From assembly GCA_019752115.1 (NCBI GenBank), contig JAIEMN010000032.1, forward strand, positions 62,001 through 126,000: DNA of 64,000 bases, read 5' to 3'. Source of the DNA: Gemmatimonadaceae bacterium (GTDB taxonomy: Bacteria; Gemmatimonadota; Gemmatimonadetes; Gemmatimonadales; Gemmatimonadaceae). The translations under genes and the position numbers were made by a program. The first letter of the stretch is position 1. Each line of letters begins with the position of its first letter. Below are positions 1 to 8,847 of the stretch, one piece after another. The notes under the pieces are model-generated. The model had not been told where the DNA came from. It did not search any database and was given only the letters and a program-made list of their open reading frames with translations.

Positions 1-77
1 GCGAGGGGTCGGCGCATGCGGTAGAATATGGCGTCGGTCGAGTGACCGCGATGCAATGACCTTTTTGGAGCGATGCC

Positions 78-1016
78 ATGCGTGCGAAGACCCTGACACT
101 GACCGTGCTCCTGGCGAGCGGCCTGCCTCACCTGAGCGCCGCGCAGACGGTGACCCCAAAATTCGCCTGGCCCGCGGGGGCGACTGCCACGGTCGTGAAC
201 GAGGTGCGCACGACCGTCTCCGGTGCAGCCGCCGGGATGAGCATGAATGACTCGTCGGTCACGCGCACCACCTCCACGTTGGCCGTCCGCGCGCATCCGG
301 AGGGGCTTGAGATCACCCAGAGCCGTGGCGTCGTGGAGAAGCTCGTGGCCAGCCGCCAGCCGCAGGAGACGGACCCGACGGCGATCGCCGCCATGGGGGG
401 ACAGTACATCGTGTCCCGCGACGGCCAGTTCGTCCGCCTCAGCAATGTGGCGGAGATGAAGCGCCTGATGGACTCCTTGATGGCGCCCACCATGGACCGG
501 ATCCGGCAGATGGCCCCGGGCATGGTGGCGACGCTGGAGCAGATGTCGTCGCCGGCGGCAATCGAACGACTGACCGCCAACGCCCATCGCGACAATTACC
601 TGAGCATGTACGGACGCTCGTGGACGCCGGGCGATTCGGTGATCACCGCCACGTCGATGCCCTCGCCGCTCAATCCGGCGTCGTCGATCTCGATTCCGCG
701 GGTGGTACGGTTTGACGGCGTGGTGCCCTGCGCCGATCCGACCCGCCGCGTCTGCTGGCAGTTCAGCACGCGCACGACGATCTCCCGCGAAACGCTGCGC
801 CCCTCACTGCTCGAGATGCTCAAGCAGATGGGGATGAGCGAATCGATGGTGGATCAGATGCCGATCCCCGAAACGAACTCCGTCGCGCTCTCCCAGGTGG
901 ATGCCGCGACGATGCTGCCGCTCCGTCTGGAGTTGCGGACCACCGGTGGCGGCACCGGTGGCCCCGTCTCCGTGTTGACGGCGAGCTCCAACATCACGAC
1001 GTACACCTGGAAGTAG
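78..1016 (+). CDS. Secreted hypothetical protein (312 aa)
   Basis: The protein begins with a cleavable signal peptide (basic MRAK, hydrophobic core, small residues ending near A22-Q23), so it is probably exported. No catalytic motif was recognised. The mature part is a Ser/Thr-rich, mostly beta-type sequence with a methionine-rich middle stretch (about residues 135-165), in keeping with uncharacterised periplasmic proteins. The ATG at 78 is preceded by GGAG at 67-70 with a 7-base spacer, which supports this start. The next gene is convergent and on the other strand, so it is probably monocistronic within what can be seen. Function unknown. Confidence 0.75.
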   Translation: MRAKTLTLTVLLASGLPHLSAAQTVTPKFAWPAGATATVVNEVRTTVSGAAAGMSMNDSSVTRTTSTLAVRAHPEGLEITQSRGVVEKLVASRQPQETDPTAIAAMGGQYIVSRDGQFVRLSNVAEMKRLMDSLMAPTMDRIRQMAPGMVATLEQMSSPAAIERLTANAHRDNYLSMYGRSWTPGDSVITATSMPSPLNPASSISIPRVVRFDGVVPCADPTRRVCWQFSTRTTISRETLRPSLLEMLKQMGMSESMVDQMPIPETNSVALSQVDAATMLPLRLELRTTGGGTGGPVSVLTASSNITTYTWK

Positions 1017-1044
1017 CGGCAGGCGGCTGGTGGGCGTCGGCGCG

Positions 1045-2019
1045 TTACGCGGCCTGCGCTGCGCGCCCGATGCGCGCCTCCAGATAATCGACAAACGTCG
1101 CGAACGGGTCGAATCCGATGACGTTCACCGCATCGGCCACGAAGTTCGACAGCGCGTTGATGTCGTAGAAGTAGTGCTGCCCGTCGCGGTCGTCCACGAG
1201 GTACTCGATGCCGCCCACATCGATCTTCGCCGCCCGGGAGACGGCCTCCACCTGCGCGATAATGTGCGCCGGCGGATCGGCGCGCTCGACCCGCATGCCG
1301 CTCTTGGGCGCGTCCACCGCACAGGCGCCGCGCACCAGCTCGGCGCCGCTGGTCGTCTGACAGGCATCGGCCGGGCAGAGGTCGAAGGAGCCCACCGCCG
1401 GATAGACGTTGATGGCGTAGAGATACTTGCCGTTCAGCGTTTCCACCCGCGTGATGTGGCCATTGCGGAGCGGCGCGGCTTCCTGCACCAGCGCGGTGTG
1501 GTCGACGCCGAGATCCACCGTGCCGGCATCGACCGCGGCGGCCAGGGCCTCGCGGGAGTCGTACTTCACAATGCCGGCACCGCTGCCGCCGACATTGGCT
1601 TTCACGAGGACCGGGAACCGAAAACCCGCACTCGCGGCGAGCGCCTGCGAGGGATGGTTGATGGCGCGCGCGCGCGGATACGGCAGGCCGAGGGAGCGCA
1701 GCAGGTCCAGCTGATTCGCCTTCGACAGTTCCAGTGCGTAGGCGTCGGCGCCATTCACCACGGGGGTGCCGAGCCGCGCGAGATGGCGCAGCCAGTGGAG
1801 CGTGTAGAAGGTCGTCTGCCCGTGGCCCCGGAGGTACGCCGACGGGCTCGCGCGATTCACGACGAGCGACCAGGGCGCCTGAGTCTCCGAGGGATCGAAC
1901 TGATGCGCGACGGCATCGAGCCGCTCGTAGGGAATCCCGCGACGGTCGAGCTCCGCGAAAAGCGGGCGGAACCAGTCGGGGTGTTCGTGATAGATCGCGA
2001 TCGGACGGATGGTGGACAT
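1045..2019 (-). CDS. ATP-grasp domain protein (RimK-like)
   Basis: The protein has about 324 residues. The middle and C-terminal parts look like an ATP-grasp ligase: a lysine-containing FPVLVKANVGGSGAG nucleotide-binding strand and loop, and a C-terminal acidic metal-binding segment that includes YFYDINALSNF. The family joins a carboxylate to an amine or thiol through an acyl phosphate; the substrate cannot be told here. The start at 2019 (MSTIRP) is chosen because GGAGGAGGAG lies just upstream on the minus strand. An upstream TTG at 2052 would put that ribosome site inside the gene. A GC-rich hairpin (2060-2084) stands upstream of the ribosome site. Confidence 0.8.
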   Translation of the reverse strand: MSTIRPIAIYHEHPDWFRPLFAELDRRGIPYERLDAVAHQFDPSETQAPWSLVVNRASPSAYLRGHGQTTFYTLHWLRHLARLGTPVVNGADAYALELSKANQLDLLRSLGLPYPRARAINHPSQALAASAGFRFPVLVKANVGGSGAGIVKYDSREALAAAVDAGTVDLGVDHTALVQEAAPLRNGHITRVETLNGKYLYAINVYPAVGSFDLCPADACQTTSGAELVRGACAVDAPKSGMRVERADPPAHIIAQVEAVSRAAKIDVGGIEYLVDDRDGQHYFYDINALSNFVADAVNVIGFDPFATFVDYLEARIGRAAQAA

Positions 2020-2059
2020 GAGCACTCCTCCTCCAGTGACGCCGGCCCACAAACGAAAA

Positions 2060-2084
2060 GCCCGGGCAGCAGCGCCGCCCGGGC
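2060..2084 (-). terminator. Hairpin between the chemotaxis receptor and the ATP-grasp gene
   Basis: GCCCGGGC repeats at 2060-2067 and 2077-2084 around a 9-base loop. On the minus strand the stem is followed by TTTTCGTTT. It can terminate the upstream receptor gene, whose stop is about 150 bases away. Because it lies some 30 bases before the ribosome site of the ATP-grasp gene, it could also act as an attenuator. Confidence 0.55.
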
Positions 2085-2230
2085 ATTCGCGTTTTAGCTC
2101 GTTGTTTTACGTGGCGGCAATAGGCGGCAAAGGACCACGAGTCGGTTGTCCCTTGAGCCTATTGAACGCCCCTGATTTAGTCAACTACTGAGAGTCTCAA
2201 TAATCGATTATCGGAAAATCTACGTCCTGT

Positions 2231-4219
2231 TCAGGCGGCCTGCCGCCGACGGGCATTCAGCGACAGCCGGTCGGCCGGGCGGTTCTCCCAGTCGCGCGTC
2301 TTGAAGCCCTTCACCGCTTCGGCGAGCTGGGTCGCCTGGGCGGTCAGCTCTTCCGACGACGCCGCGGCTTCTTCGGCATTGGCCGCCACCTGCTGCGTGA
2401 TTTCGCTCATGAGCGCGACGCCGTTGCCGATCTCACGCATGCCGGTGGCCTGATGGCTCGCGGCGGTCACGATCTCGTCGATCGTGATCGCCATCCGCTC
2501 GACATACTGACGCGCCGCGGTGAGCTGTTCCCGCACCGCCTCCTCGCGCTTCACGCCGCCGTCCACGTTCTGGATCTCTTCCTCGATCAGCGCCGCCGTC
2601 TGCTTGGCGGCTTCCGCCGAGCGAATGGCGAGCGCGCGCACTTCCTCGGCTACCACCGCGAAGCCACGGCCGGCATCACCGGCACGCGCCGCTTCGACGG
2701 CCGCATTGAGCGCAAGCAGGTTGGTCTGGAAGGCGATCTCGTCGATCGTCTTCACGATGCGCTGCGTGGCATCGGCCGACTGCTTGATGCGATGCATGTC
2801 GGCATTGAGCGCGACCATGGCCTCGCTCCCCTTCTGCACACTCGCCTTCGCGAGCTCCGCACTCGCCTTCACCTCGCTCGCCTGCTCCACCGAGCGCGCG
2901 GCAACGCTGGAGAGTTCGGTGAGCGACGCGCTGATCTCCTCGGCGCTCGACGCCTGCTCCGACGCGCCGTTGGCCAGCTGCTGCGAGCCCGACGAGAGCT
3001 GCACCGCAGCGTCATCGACCTGGAACGCCGCCTGGCGCACCTGCCCGACCGTCACGCGCAGCTGGTTGACTGCGGTGTTGAGGGCGGTCTGCATGCGAGC
3101 GAACTCGCCGCTGAATTCGCCGTCCATCTTCACTTCGAGATTGCGATCGGCCACCTGCTCGAGCGCCCGGCGCGCCTCGAGGAGCGGCGTGTTGACGGCC
3201 GAGAGGACGCCTTCCACACCCCGGAGCACGTCGACGTATCGCCCCTGCACCGGCCCCACATCCGCGTGGCCATCGAGGACGCCATCGCGCACCTGGCCTG
3301 CCAGCCGCTCGATCTCCTGCACGGTATGCCCCACGGCCGTCTGGGCCTTGAAGCAGGCCTCGATGGACAGATCGCACTGGTCGGCCATCTGATTGACGGC
3401 CACGCTGACGGCACCGAGTTCGTCGGTGGACGTATCGTCGGAGCGCGTGAGCGTATGGCGTTCGAGCGCCACGGCCTCGCCGCGCGCGAGGGCGCTGAGC
3501 GCCTCGCTCACCCGCTGGACACCATGCTCCTGCAGTTCGCGGATCTGCGCCGCGATGGCGGCCATGCGATCGCCGAGCGACTGCGCGATGACCCAGGCGA
3601 AGCCGAGACCGGCCGCGAAGAAGAGGGCGAAGCAGCCCCAGATGATGTACGTCGCGCGGGAGAACTGCTTGGTCGTGGACGCCTGCGTGGTGCGCGCGTC
3701 GGCCTGGATCTGATCGCCGAAGCGCTCCATCAGGTCCTCGACCGCCGTGAACTGCGCCGAGAACCGCTCGAAGCGCGTTTGCGCCTCGACCGGATTGGCG
3801 AGCACGACGTCCTGAACTGCCTTCGCATCGGCCGCGTACGTCTCGACCTCCTTGCGAAGCGCGGGCATGCCGTTCTTGATCGCCGGGTCCGTCACCATCT
3901 GGTCGGCCTTGTTGAGCGACTCGATGAAGCGCGCCGAGTGCTCGCCGAGCGACGCGACGGCCGAGGCGACGCCCGCGCTGTCGTGCCGCTGCGCCGCGAA
4001 CAGCGACGCGACCACGTCCGCCCGCATGGCGTCGTGCATCATGTCGCTATCCATCTGGTAGCGCTGCGCCTCGTTGACCGAGACGAGTTCGGCGGTGGTA
4101 CCACGTGCGAGATGCAACGCGGCCTGACCCGCGGTGGCGACCGCGAGAATGCCGACTGCGCCAACCAGTGCAACAGCACGCAACCGCGCGCGCAGGGTGG
4201 TGAAGGCAAAGACGGACAC
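2231..4219 (-). CDS. Methyl-accepting chemotaxis protein
   Basis: About 662 residues. The order is an N-terminal transmembrane helix, a four-helix-type periplasmic sensor of roughly 160 residues, a second transmembrane helix ([20 protein letters not shown]), HAMP-type linkers, and a cytoplasmic coiled-coil signalling domain. The signalling domain holds the highly conserved tip ([20 protein letters not shown]) that contacts CheA and CheW. It should convert ligand binding into CheA kinase control. I chose the GTG at 4219 because it puts the first membrane helix at the N-terminus. An open frame continues to 4405 but crosses the terminator hairpin at 4368-4399. No chemotaxis kinase genes are nearby, so this is an orphan receptor. 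Confidence 0.88.
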   Translation of the reverse strand: MSVFAFTTLRARLRAVALVGAVGILAVATAGQAALHLARGTTAELVSVNEAQRYQMDSDMMHDAMRADVVASLFAAQRHDSAGVASAVASLGEHSARFIESLNKADQMVTDPAIKNGMPALRKEVETYAADAKAVQDVVLANPVEAQTRFERFSAQFTAVEDLMERFGDQIQADARTTQASTTKQFSRATYIIWGCFALFFAAGLGFAWVIAQSLGDRMAAIAAQIRELQEHGVQRVSEALSALARGEAVALERHTLTRSDDTSTDELGAVSVAVNQMADQCDLSIEACFKAQTAVGHTVQEIERLAGQVRDGVLDGHADVGPVQGRYVDVLRGVEGVLSAVNTPLLEARRALEQVADRNLEVKMDGEFSGEFARMQTALNTAVNQLRVTVGQVRQAAFQVDDAAVQLSSGSQQLANGASEQASSAEEISASLTELSSVAARSVEQASEVKASAELAKASVQKGSEAMVALNADMHRIKQSADATQRIVKTIDEIAFQTNLLALNAAVEAARAGDAGRGFAVVAEEVRALAIRSAEAAKQTAALIEEEIQNVDGGVKREEAVREQLTAARQYVERMAITIDEIVTAASHQATGMREIGNGVALMSEITQQVAANAEEAAASSEELTAQATQLAEAVKGFKTRDWENRPADRLSLNARRRQAA

Positions 4220-4367
4220 GGGACTATTACAGAAGAAAACGGCATTGAGGTGGCCAGCGTCGTCGCCAGCCGTATGCCCGCACGGTTTTCCCGTTAGCGG
4301 CACTTCATTGAGATATCGGATTGGGATGAATCCGACTTTAGCGTGAGGTTCGGACCGGCCACGTAAC

Positions 4368-4399
4368 GAACAACCCGGGCGTTTCGGCCCGGGCTGTTC
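4368..4399 (-). terminator. Terminator after the M1 aminopeptidase gene
   Basis: Thirteen-position stem with one mismatch (GAACAxCCCGGGC against GCCCGGGxTGTTC) around a GTTTCG loop. It sits about 35 bases past the aminopeptidase stop on the minus strand. The U-tract is weak. Confidence 0.55.
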
Positions 4400-4434
4400 T
4401 GTCACACGGCTGGCACACGGCGCTCATCCGCCGG

Positions 4435-6471
4435 CTATTTGCTCCAGCTGTTGTCCTGCGTGTTCTTGTCCGGGAAGCGGCGATCGGGATCGAGTGTGAT
4501 CTTCTCGATCGCGCGCCCGCCAAAGACCAGATCCAGCGTGTGCTGGCGGCTCCCGTCGAACCATACGTCCACCGGCACGGTCACGCGGGCGGTGGTCGCG
4601 TCCTTCATCACGGCGTTCTTCATGGGGCGAATCGCCGGCCCCTGTTCGGCGAACTTCACCTCGAGCACGATGGGCGCTGGCATGTCGCCATCCTGCGCGA
4701 CGGTCACGGACGTGCGGATGCCCTGCACCTTCACACTGGCGATGCGCCCGTCCACACTGCCCGTCGTGAACAACCACGCGTTCCAGAACCACCCGAGGTC
4801 GCGCCCCAGCGCCTTGTTCATGAAGAACATGTAGTCCCAGGGCGAGGGATGCTTGAACATCCACGCGGTGGCCCACTCCCGGTGCGCGCGCTGTACGGCC
4901 GTGTCGCCCACGATGCCGCCGAGCATGGAGAGCATGAGCGGCGTCTTAGAGTAGGTGGTGAAGCCGTAGAAGCCGGGACCCGCGTAATTCGCGTTCCACA
5001 TCATCGGCGGTTCGGCTTCATTGCCGCTGGTGCGGCCGTAGCTCTGGCCAAGCCCGTCGAAGACCGGCGGCTTCTTCGCGGCGTCGGCGTCGGAGAGAAT
5101 GTTCATATACTGATTGAAGCCCTCATCCATCCAGCCGTACCACGTTTCGTTGTTGCTCACGACCATGGGCCACCACTGATGCCCGGTTTCGTGGTCGGCC
5201 GCGCCCTGGTTGGAGTTGATGACCATCGGATACTCCATACCGGCGCTCGGCCCGTCCTGCAGCGTGAGCTGCGGGAACTGATACGGGAACCAGAGCCCCG
5301 AGTAGTACTCGAGGGCGTGGCGGGCGATCTCGCCGGCGCGCGCATACAGATTGGCACGGCCCGGCAGGAAGAGCATATGAATGGGCACCACGCCCTTGCC
5401 GGGGATCGTGGCGCGGGTGGCCTGCCAGACATACTTCTTGGCCGTGGCCCACGCGAAGTCGTTCACCGTGTCGGCGTGAAAGCGCCAGGTGAGGCGCCCG
5501 GTGCTGCTGGTCGCGGTGGCCTGCCCCGGCCCCACCTCATCCGGGCCGACAATGGTCGTGATGGCGTCGCTCTGGGTTACCTTGGCGAGTTGCTCGCGCG
5601 CCTTGGCGGTGAGCACCTCCTGCGGGTTCTGCAGGATGCCGGTGCCGCTCACGATCCAGCCGGCGGGCACATCGATGTTCACATCGAACGTGCCGAAGTT
5701 GTTGTAGAACTCCGACGGGCCGAGGTAGAGTTCGCTGTCCCAGCCGCGGAGATCGTCGTAGACCGCGACACGCGGGAACCATTGCGTGGGCTGGAAGAGC
5801 GAATCGGCCCACCGCTGCGTCATGCGGTGCCCCGTGCCGGGGCCCCCCGCAAGCTTGTGCGTCCAGTCGATCTCGAGCCGGGCCGTGGCGCCCGCCGCAA
5901 TCGGGCTCGCGAGACGGACGCGCGCGTTGGTGGACCGACCGGCGAGCAGTGTGTTGCCACCGGCGGCGTTGGCGGCATTCTGCTGCGCCGTCTGAATGGC
6001 ACGGGCGCCGTCGGGACCGGCGGTCGTGACGGGCGCGTTCGACGCGATGTTCACCGGCTGCCCATCGATGGTCATGCGCGAAATGAGCATGCCGTCGGTC
6101 ACTTCGGCGATCGTCCACGTCGCGGCGTGCGGCGCGTTGCCCAGAAAGATGTTCGGGTCGAGCCGCAACCCGACCTCGCGCAACGACTCCGGGCTGGTGT
6201 TGCGGATCGTGATCCGCGCCTTGCCGGTGAGCTTCTGCGTCGCCGGATCGAGCGACACGTCGATGGCGTAGTCGGTGCGCAGCTGCCAGTACTTGGCGCC
6301 CGGGCGACCGGTTGAGTCGCGGGTCCCGGCGGCCATCGCCTTGCGAATCGCGTTGGTGAGCGGGATGTCGCGGCGCACGGCGCGGGGTGGGATGGTGCCC
6401 TGCGCGGCGAGCGACGTCGCGGCCACGGCGGCGGCGACGGAGGTGCAAAGAAGAATGCGGAGCATCGGCAT
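4435..6471 (-). CDS. Secreted M1-family zinc aminopeptidase
   Basis: 678 residues with a signal peptide (MPMLRILL... ending near ATSLAAQ), so it acts outside the cytoplasm. The zinc site is present: H427-E428-T-G-H431 and, after the family spacing of 18 residues, E450 in MDEGFNQY. The substrate-binding GAMEN-like element appears as GMEYP upstream. The N-terminal 200 residues match the beta-sandwich expected for the family. It should remove N-terminal residues from peptides. The C-terminal ERAP/LTA4H-type helical domain is short. A hairpin at 6477-6498 lies directly upstream of the start. Confidence 0.88.
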   Translation of the reverse strand: MPMLRILLCTSVAAAVAATSLAAQGTIPPRAVRRDIPLTNAIRKAMAAGTRDSTGRPGAKYWQLRTDYAIDVSLDPATQKLTGKARITIRNTSPESLREVGLRLDPNIFLGNAPHAATWTIAEVTDGMLISRMTIDGQPVNIASNAPVTTAGPDGARAIQTAQQNAANAAGGNTLLAGRSTNARVRLASPIAAGATARLEIDWTHKLAGGPGTGHRMTQRWADSLFQPTQWFPRVAVYDDLRGWDSELYLGPSEFYNNFGTFDVNIDVPAGWIVSGTGILQNPQEVLTAKAREQLAKVTQSDAITTIVGPDEVGPGQATATSSTGRLTWRFHADTVNDFAWATAKKYVWQATRATIPGKGVVPIHMLFLPGRANLYARAGEIARHALEYYSGLWFPYQFPQLTLQDGPSAGMEYPMVINSNQGAADHETGHQWWPMVVSNNETWYGWMDEGFNQYMNILSDADAAKKPPVFDGLGQSYGRTSGNEAEPPMMWNANYAGPGFYGFTTYSKTPLMLSMLGGIVGDTAVQRAHREWATAWMFKHPSPWDYMFFMNKALGRDLGWFWNAWLFTTGSVDGRIASVKVQGIRTSVTVAQDGDMPAPIVLEVKFAEQGPAIRPMKNAVMKDATTARVTVPVDVWFDGSRQHTLDLVFGGRAIEKITLDPDRRFPDKNTQDNSWSK

Positions 6472-6476
6472 CAGGA

Positions 6477-6498
6477 AAGGGTCGGATAAGCGACCCTT
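6477..6498 (-). terminator. Hairpin between the response regulator and aminopeptidase genes
   Basis: AAGGGTCG and CGACCCTT form a perfect 8-base-pair stem with a 6-base loop. It lies 14 bases past the response-regulator stop and immediately before the aminopeptidase start. It is probably a weak terminator, and it could also hide the ribosome site of the aminopeptidase. Confidence 0.45.
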
Positions 6499-6511
6499 GA
6501 TGCTAGCCTGA

Positions 6512-6910
6512 TCAGCTCCGCGAGGCGAACTGGGACAGGAGCCCGTGGATTTCCGACGGGAGCACCGGCTTGACCAGATGGTGGTCGAAGCCGGCGGCTT
6601 CGGAGCGCTTCCGGTCTTCGGGGTGCCCCCAGCCGGTCAGCGCGATCAGGAGGAGCGGCGCCTCACCCTGCTGGGCGCGCATCTGGCGGGCGGTCTCGTA
6701 GCCGTCCATGACGGGGAGCCCGATATCCATGACCACGGCATCGGGACGACGTTCGAGAAAGCGCTCCAAGGCGCTGCGCCCGTCGTAGGCCACCAGCACC
6801 TGCACCCCGACGCGCTCGAGGAGGAGGGCGAGGGAATCGGTCGCGTCGACATTGTCATCGACGATCAGGACGGTCGAGATCGCAGGCGGATACCCCACGG
6901 CACTGGTCAT
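6512..6910 (-). CDS. Stand-alone response regulator receiver protein
   Basis: 132 residues forming a single CheY-like receiver domain with no output domain. Visible residues are the acidic pair D18-D19, the phospho-acceptor D62 in VMDIGLPVMDG, a conserved Thr in LIALTGW and the Lys in HHLVKPV. Such proteins take a phosphate from a histidine kinase and act by protein contact. No kinase gene is adjacent, so the partner is unknown. Confidence 0.88.
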   Translation of the reverse strand: MTSAVGYPPAISTVLIVDDNVDATDSLALLLERVGVQVLVAYDGRSALERFLERRPDAVVMDIGLPVMDGYETARQMRAQQGEAPLLLIALTGWGHPEDRKRSEAAGFDHHLVKPVLPSEIHGLLSQFASRS

Positions 6911-6977
6911 TGGGAGAGTGTACCGGGGCCATGGCGCGCCGGCAATGCAGCCGTTGGGCGGCAGCGCCCAGCCTGCC

Positions 6978-7697
6978 TTACGGCGTCAGCGACGCCCCCT
7001 GCGCCTGCTGCACCGCCCGTTCCAGCGCCGCGGCAGTAATGCGCCGGTGCGAGGCATGCCAGAGCACGCGGCCGCCACGTACCACCAGCGCCTGCGGCGA
7101 CTCATGACGGACCTGCGTCACCTGTTCCAAGGCATTGGACAACGGGCGCTCGGTCTGCACCACGACCACGCGGGTGGCCACGTCGGGATTGGCGGCCACG
7201 AAGGCATCGTACTGCTGCTTCACGTGGATGGAGATCGAGCACGTCGCGCTGTGCTTGAAGACCACCAGGGGCTCGGCGGCCTGAACCAGTTGCTCGGCCT
7301 CGCTCACGGCGGCCGACGGTGCCGGACGGGGCGCGGCCACACGGGCCGCGGTGGGGAGTTCACCGGTCGCGCGCAGCGCGAGCTGCGCCTGCAGCCGCGT
7401 GGCCAGGGTGCCGAACGACTGCGCCCCCGAGAAGCGCTCCACCAGGGTGCCACGATCAAAGAGCAGCAGCGTGGGGAGGGCGCGCACGTCGAACCGGGTG
7501 ACCGTTTCGAGGTTGGCATCGGCGTCGAGCTTGGCGATGCGCGCCTGTCCGTCGAACTGCTCGGCGAGGCGCTGCATCACCGGGTCGAGGGCCTTGCAGG
7601 GCGCGCACCACGCGGCCCACACGTCGATCAGCACGGGTTCGGACGCGCGCAGGACGTCGGCGTCGAAGGAGGCGTCGGTGAGTTCCAGAACGGGCAT
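6978..7697 (-). CDS. Thioredoxin fused to a bacilliredoxin (BrxC/YtxJ)-like domain
   Basis: 239 residues. Residues 1-105 are a thioredoxin domain with the dithiol site WCAPCK and the cis-proline loop ALPTLLLF. Residues 130-235 look like the monothiol bacilliredoxin BrxC/YtxJ family: VFKHSATCSIS with one cysteine, then QTERPLSNALEQ, SPQALVV and a terminal WHASHRRIT. BrxC proteins remove bacillithiol from mixed disulfides in the bacteria where they are known. The fusion would supply reducing power in cis. The ATG at 7697 is used; the open frame upstream lacks thioredoxin-like sequence. The cytoplasmic location is inferred from the lack of a signal peptide. Confidence 0.8.
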   Translation of the reverse strand: MPVLELTDASFDADVLRASEPVLIDVWAAWCAPCKALDPVMQRLAEQFDGQARIAKLDADANLETVTRFDVRALPTLLLFDRGTLVERFSGAQSFGTLATRLQAQLALRATGELPTAARVAAPRPAPSAAVSEAEQLVQAAEPLVVFKHSATCSISIHVKQQYDAFVAANPDVATRVVVVQTERPLSNALEQVTQVRHESPQALVVRGGRVLWHASHRRITAAALERAVQQAQGASLTP

Positions 7698-7818
7698 GCT
7701 GAAAGCTAACGGGGGCGCGAACCCCCTCCGCCGCACGCCGAACGGTGCCGGGACGCACAGCGCCGCCGCACCGGGACCGAGGCCCCCGCACAGCGGCGCA
7801 CCAGCGTGTGCGTCCGAG

Positions 7819-8694
7819 CTATTGTGCCCAGCTGAGCGTCGCGAGCGCGATGCGATACTCCTTCGCCTGCGCATCGTACACAATGCGATAGCGCGCGGGA
7901 TACCATCCGGCCTTGCCGAAATTGCCGGGCGCCGCCGCATTGGGCACCGGTGGCACGACCTGCTCAAAGGATCCAATCACGGCCGTCTTGAGCGACAGCA
8001 GGTACTCGCGGGTGATCATCGGTTCCAGGAACGTCCACCGGCCGTTCCACGACCCGTAAATGAACGTCTTGTCGAACTTGGGGAGGAGCGCCCACGCTGG
8101 ATTGTTGAAGCGGGCGAGTTCGGGCGCGCAGCCGCAGAGCCAGTGCGTGCCCATCATGGGGACTGGCGGGCCGGAAAAGTACCCGGCGGGGGCGTTCTGC
8201 GGCGGAATGAATGCCGCCGCCGGCGGGGGCCCAACCCACGGCGCGATGCTCATCACCTCGGCTTCCGGCACCGTGTAGAAGTGGAAGTCGAAATGCGGCT
8301 CGTCGTACACGTGTGGCGGCTCGTGTCCCTGCGGATTCCAATCGAGCATCATGAACGTGTAGGGCGCCGGCGCTTTGCCCGGGAAGGGCAGATGCAACAT
8401 CTGCATGTCCGTGCCCAGTCCATCCAGGACGGTCTCATCGAACGCGATGCCGATTTCCAACGGCGTTTTCCCATCCTTCGTATCGGTTACGACGTACGCA
8501 CGCGCCTTGCCCTTCCCCAGCGACAGCGGCGTGCCGTATTGGCGATTCACGCCTGGCGTGTCGTAACCCGCTCGGGCGAAGGCGGCATCGCCGGTCGGCG
8601 CGATTGCGCTGGAGTCGGTGCAACTCGCGAGCAGCACCGCGCTGCCGGACATGGCCCCGAGGGCCGCACGTACTCTGGAGCGACGAGACAACAT
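7819..8694 (-). CDS. DUF5602-like (TTHB210-type) lipoprotein
   Basis: About 291 residues. The N-terminus has a lipobox (LLAS followed by Cys), so it is probably membrane-anchored outside the cytoplasm. The body contains features I associate with the DUF5602/TTHB210 family: DWNPQGHEPP, PHFDFHFY and MMGTHWL, which are rich in His and Asp and may bind metal. Function is unknown. The ATG at 8694 places the lipobox correctly; a longer reading begins at 8781 but adds no plausible signal. It is transcribed divergently from the gamma-glutamyltransferase gene. Confidence 0.68.
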   Translation of the reverse strand: MLSRRSRVRAALGAMSGSAVLLASCTDSSAIAPTGDAAFARAGYDTPGVNRQYGTPLSLGKGKARAYVVTDTKDGKTPLEIGIAFDETVLDGLGTDMQMLHLPFPGKAPAPYTFMMLDWNPQGHEPPHVYDEPHFDFHFYTVPEAEVMSIAPWVGPPPAAAFIPPQNAPAGYFSGPPVPMMGTHWLCGCAPELARFNNPAWALLPKFDKTFIYGSWNGRWTFLEPMITREYLLSLKTAVIGSFEQVVPPVPNAAAPGNFGKAGWYPARYRIVYDAQAKEYRIALATLSWAQ

Positions 8695-8847
8695 GGCATC
8701 CTCATAGTCGACGTGATCGCCAACGCCGATCGGGGTTGGCGCACGGCGACCATAGCCTCGCGAACACCCACGTGCGAGCAAGCACAGCGGTAGCTACAAT
8801 ATTCGGCGACAAGATGTCGGCCTCTTCATCCTTCTGACCCCAGACTC

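Noticed and set aside
2453-4297. 614-codon plus-strand frame opposite the chemotaxis receptor
   Set aside because: The composition is His/Arg/Leu-rich and the minus-strand gene has full family motifs.
4540-6315. 591-codon plus-strand frame opposite the M1 aminopeptidase
   Set aside because: The opposite strand carries the zinc site and signal peptide; this frame has no recognisable domain.
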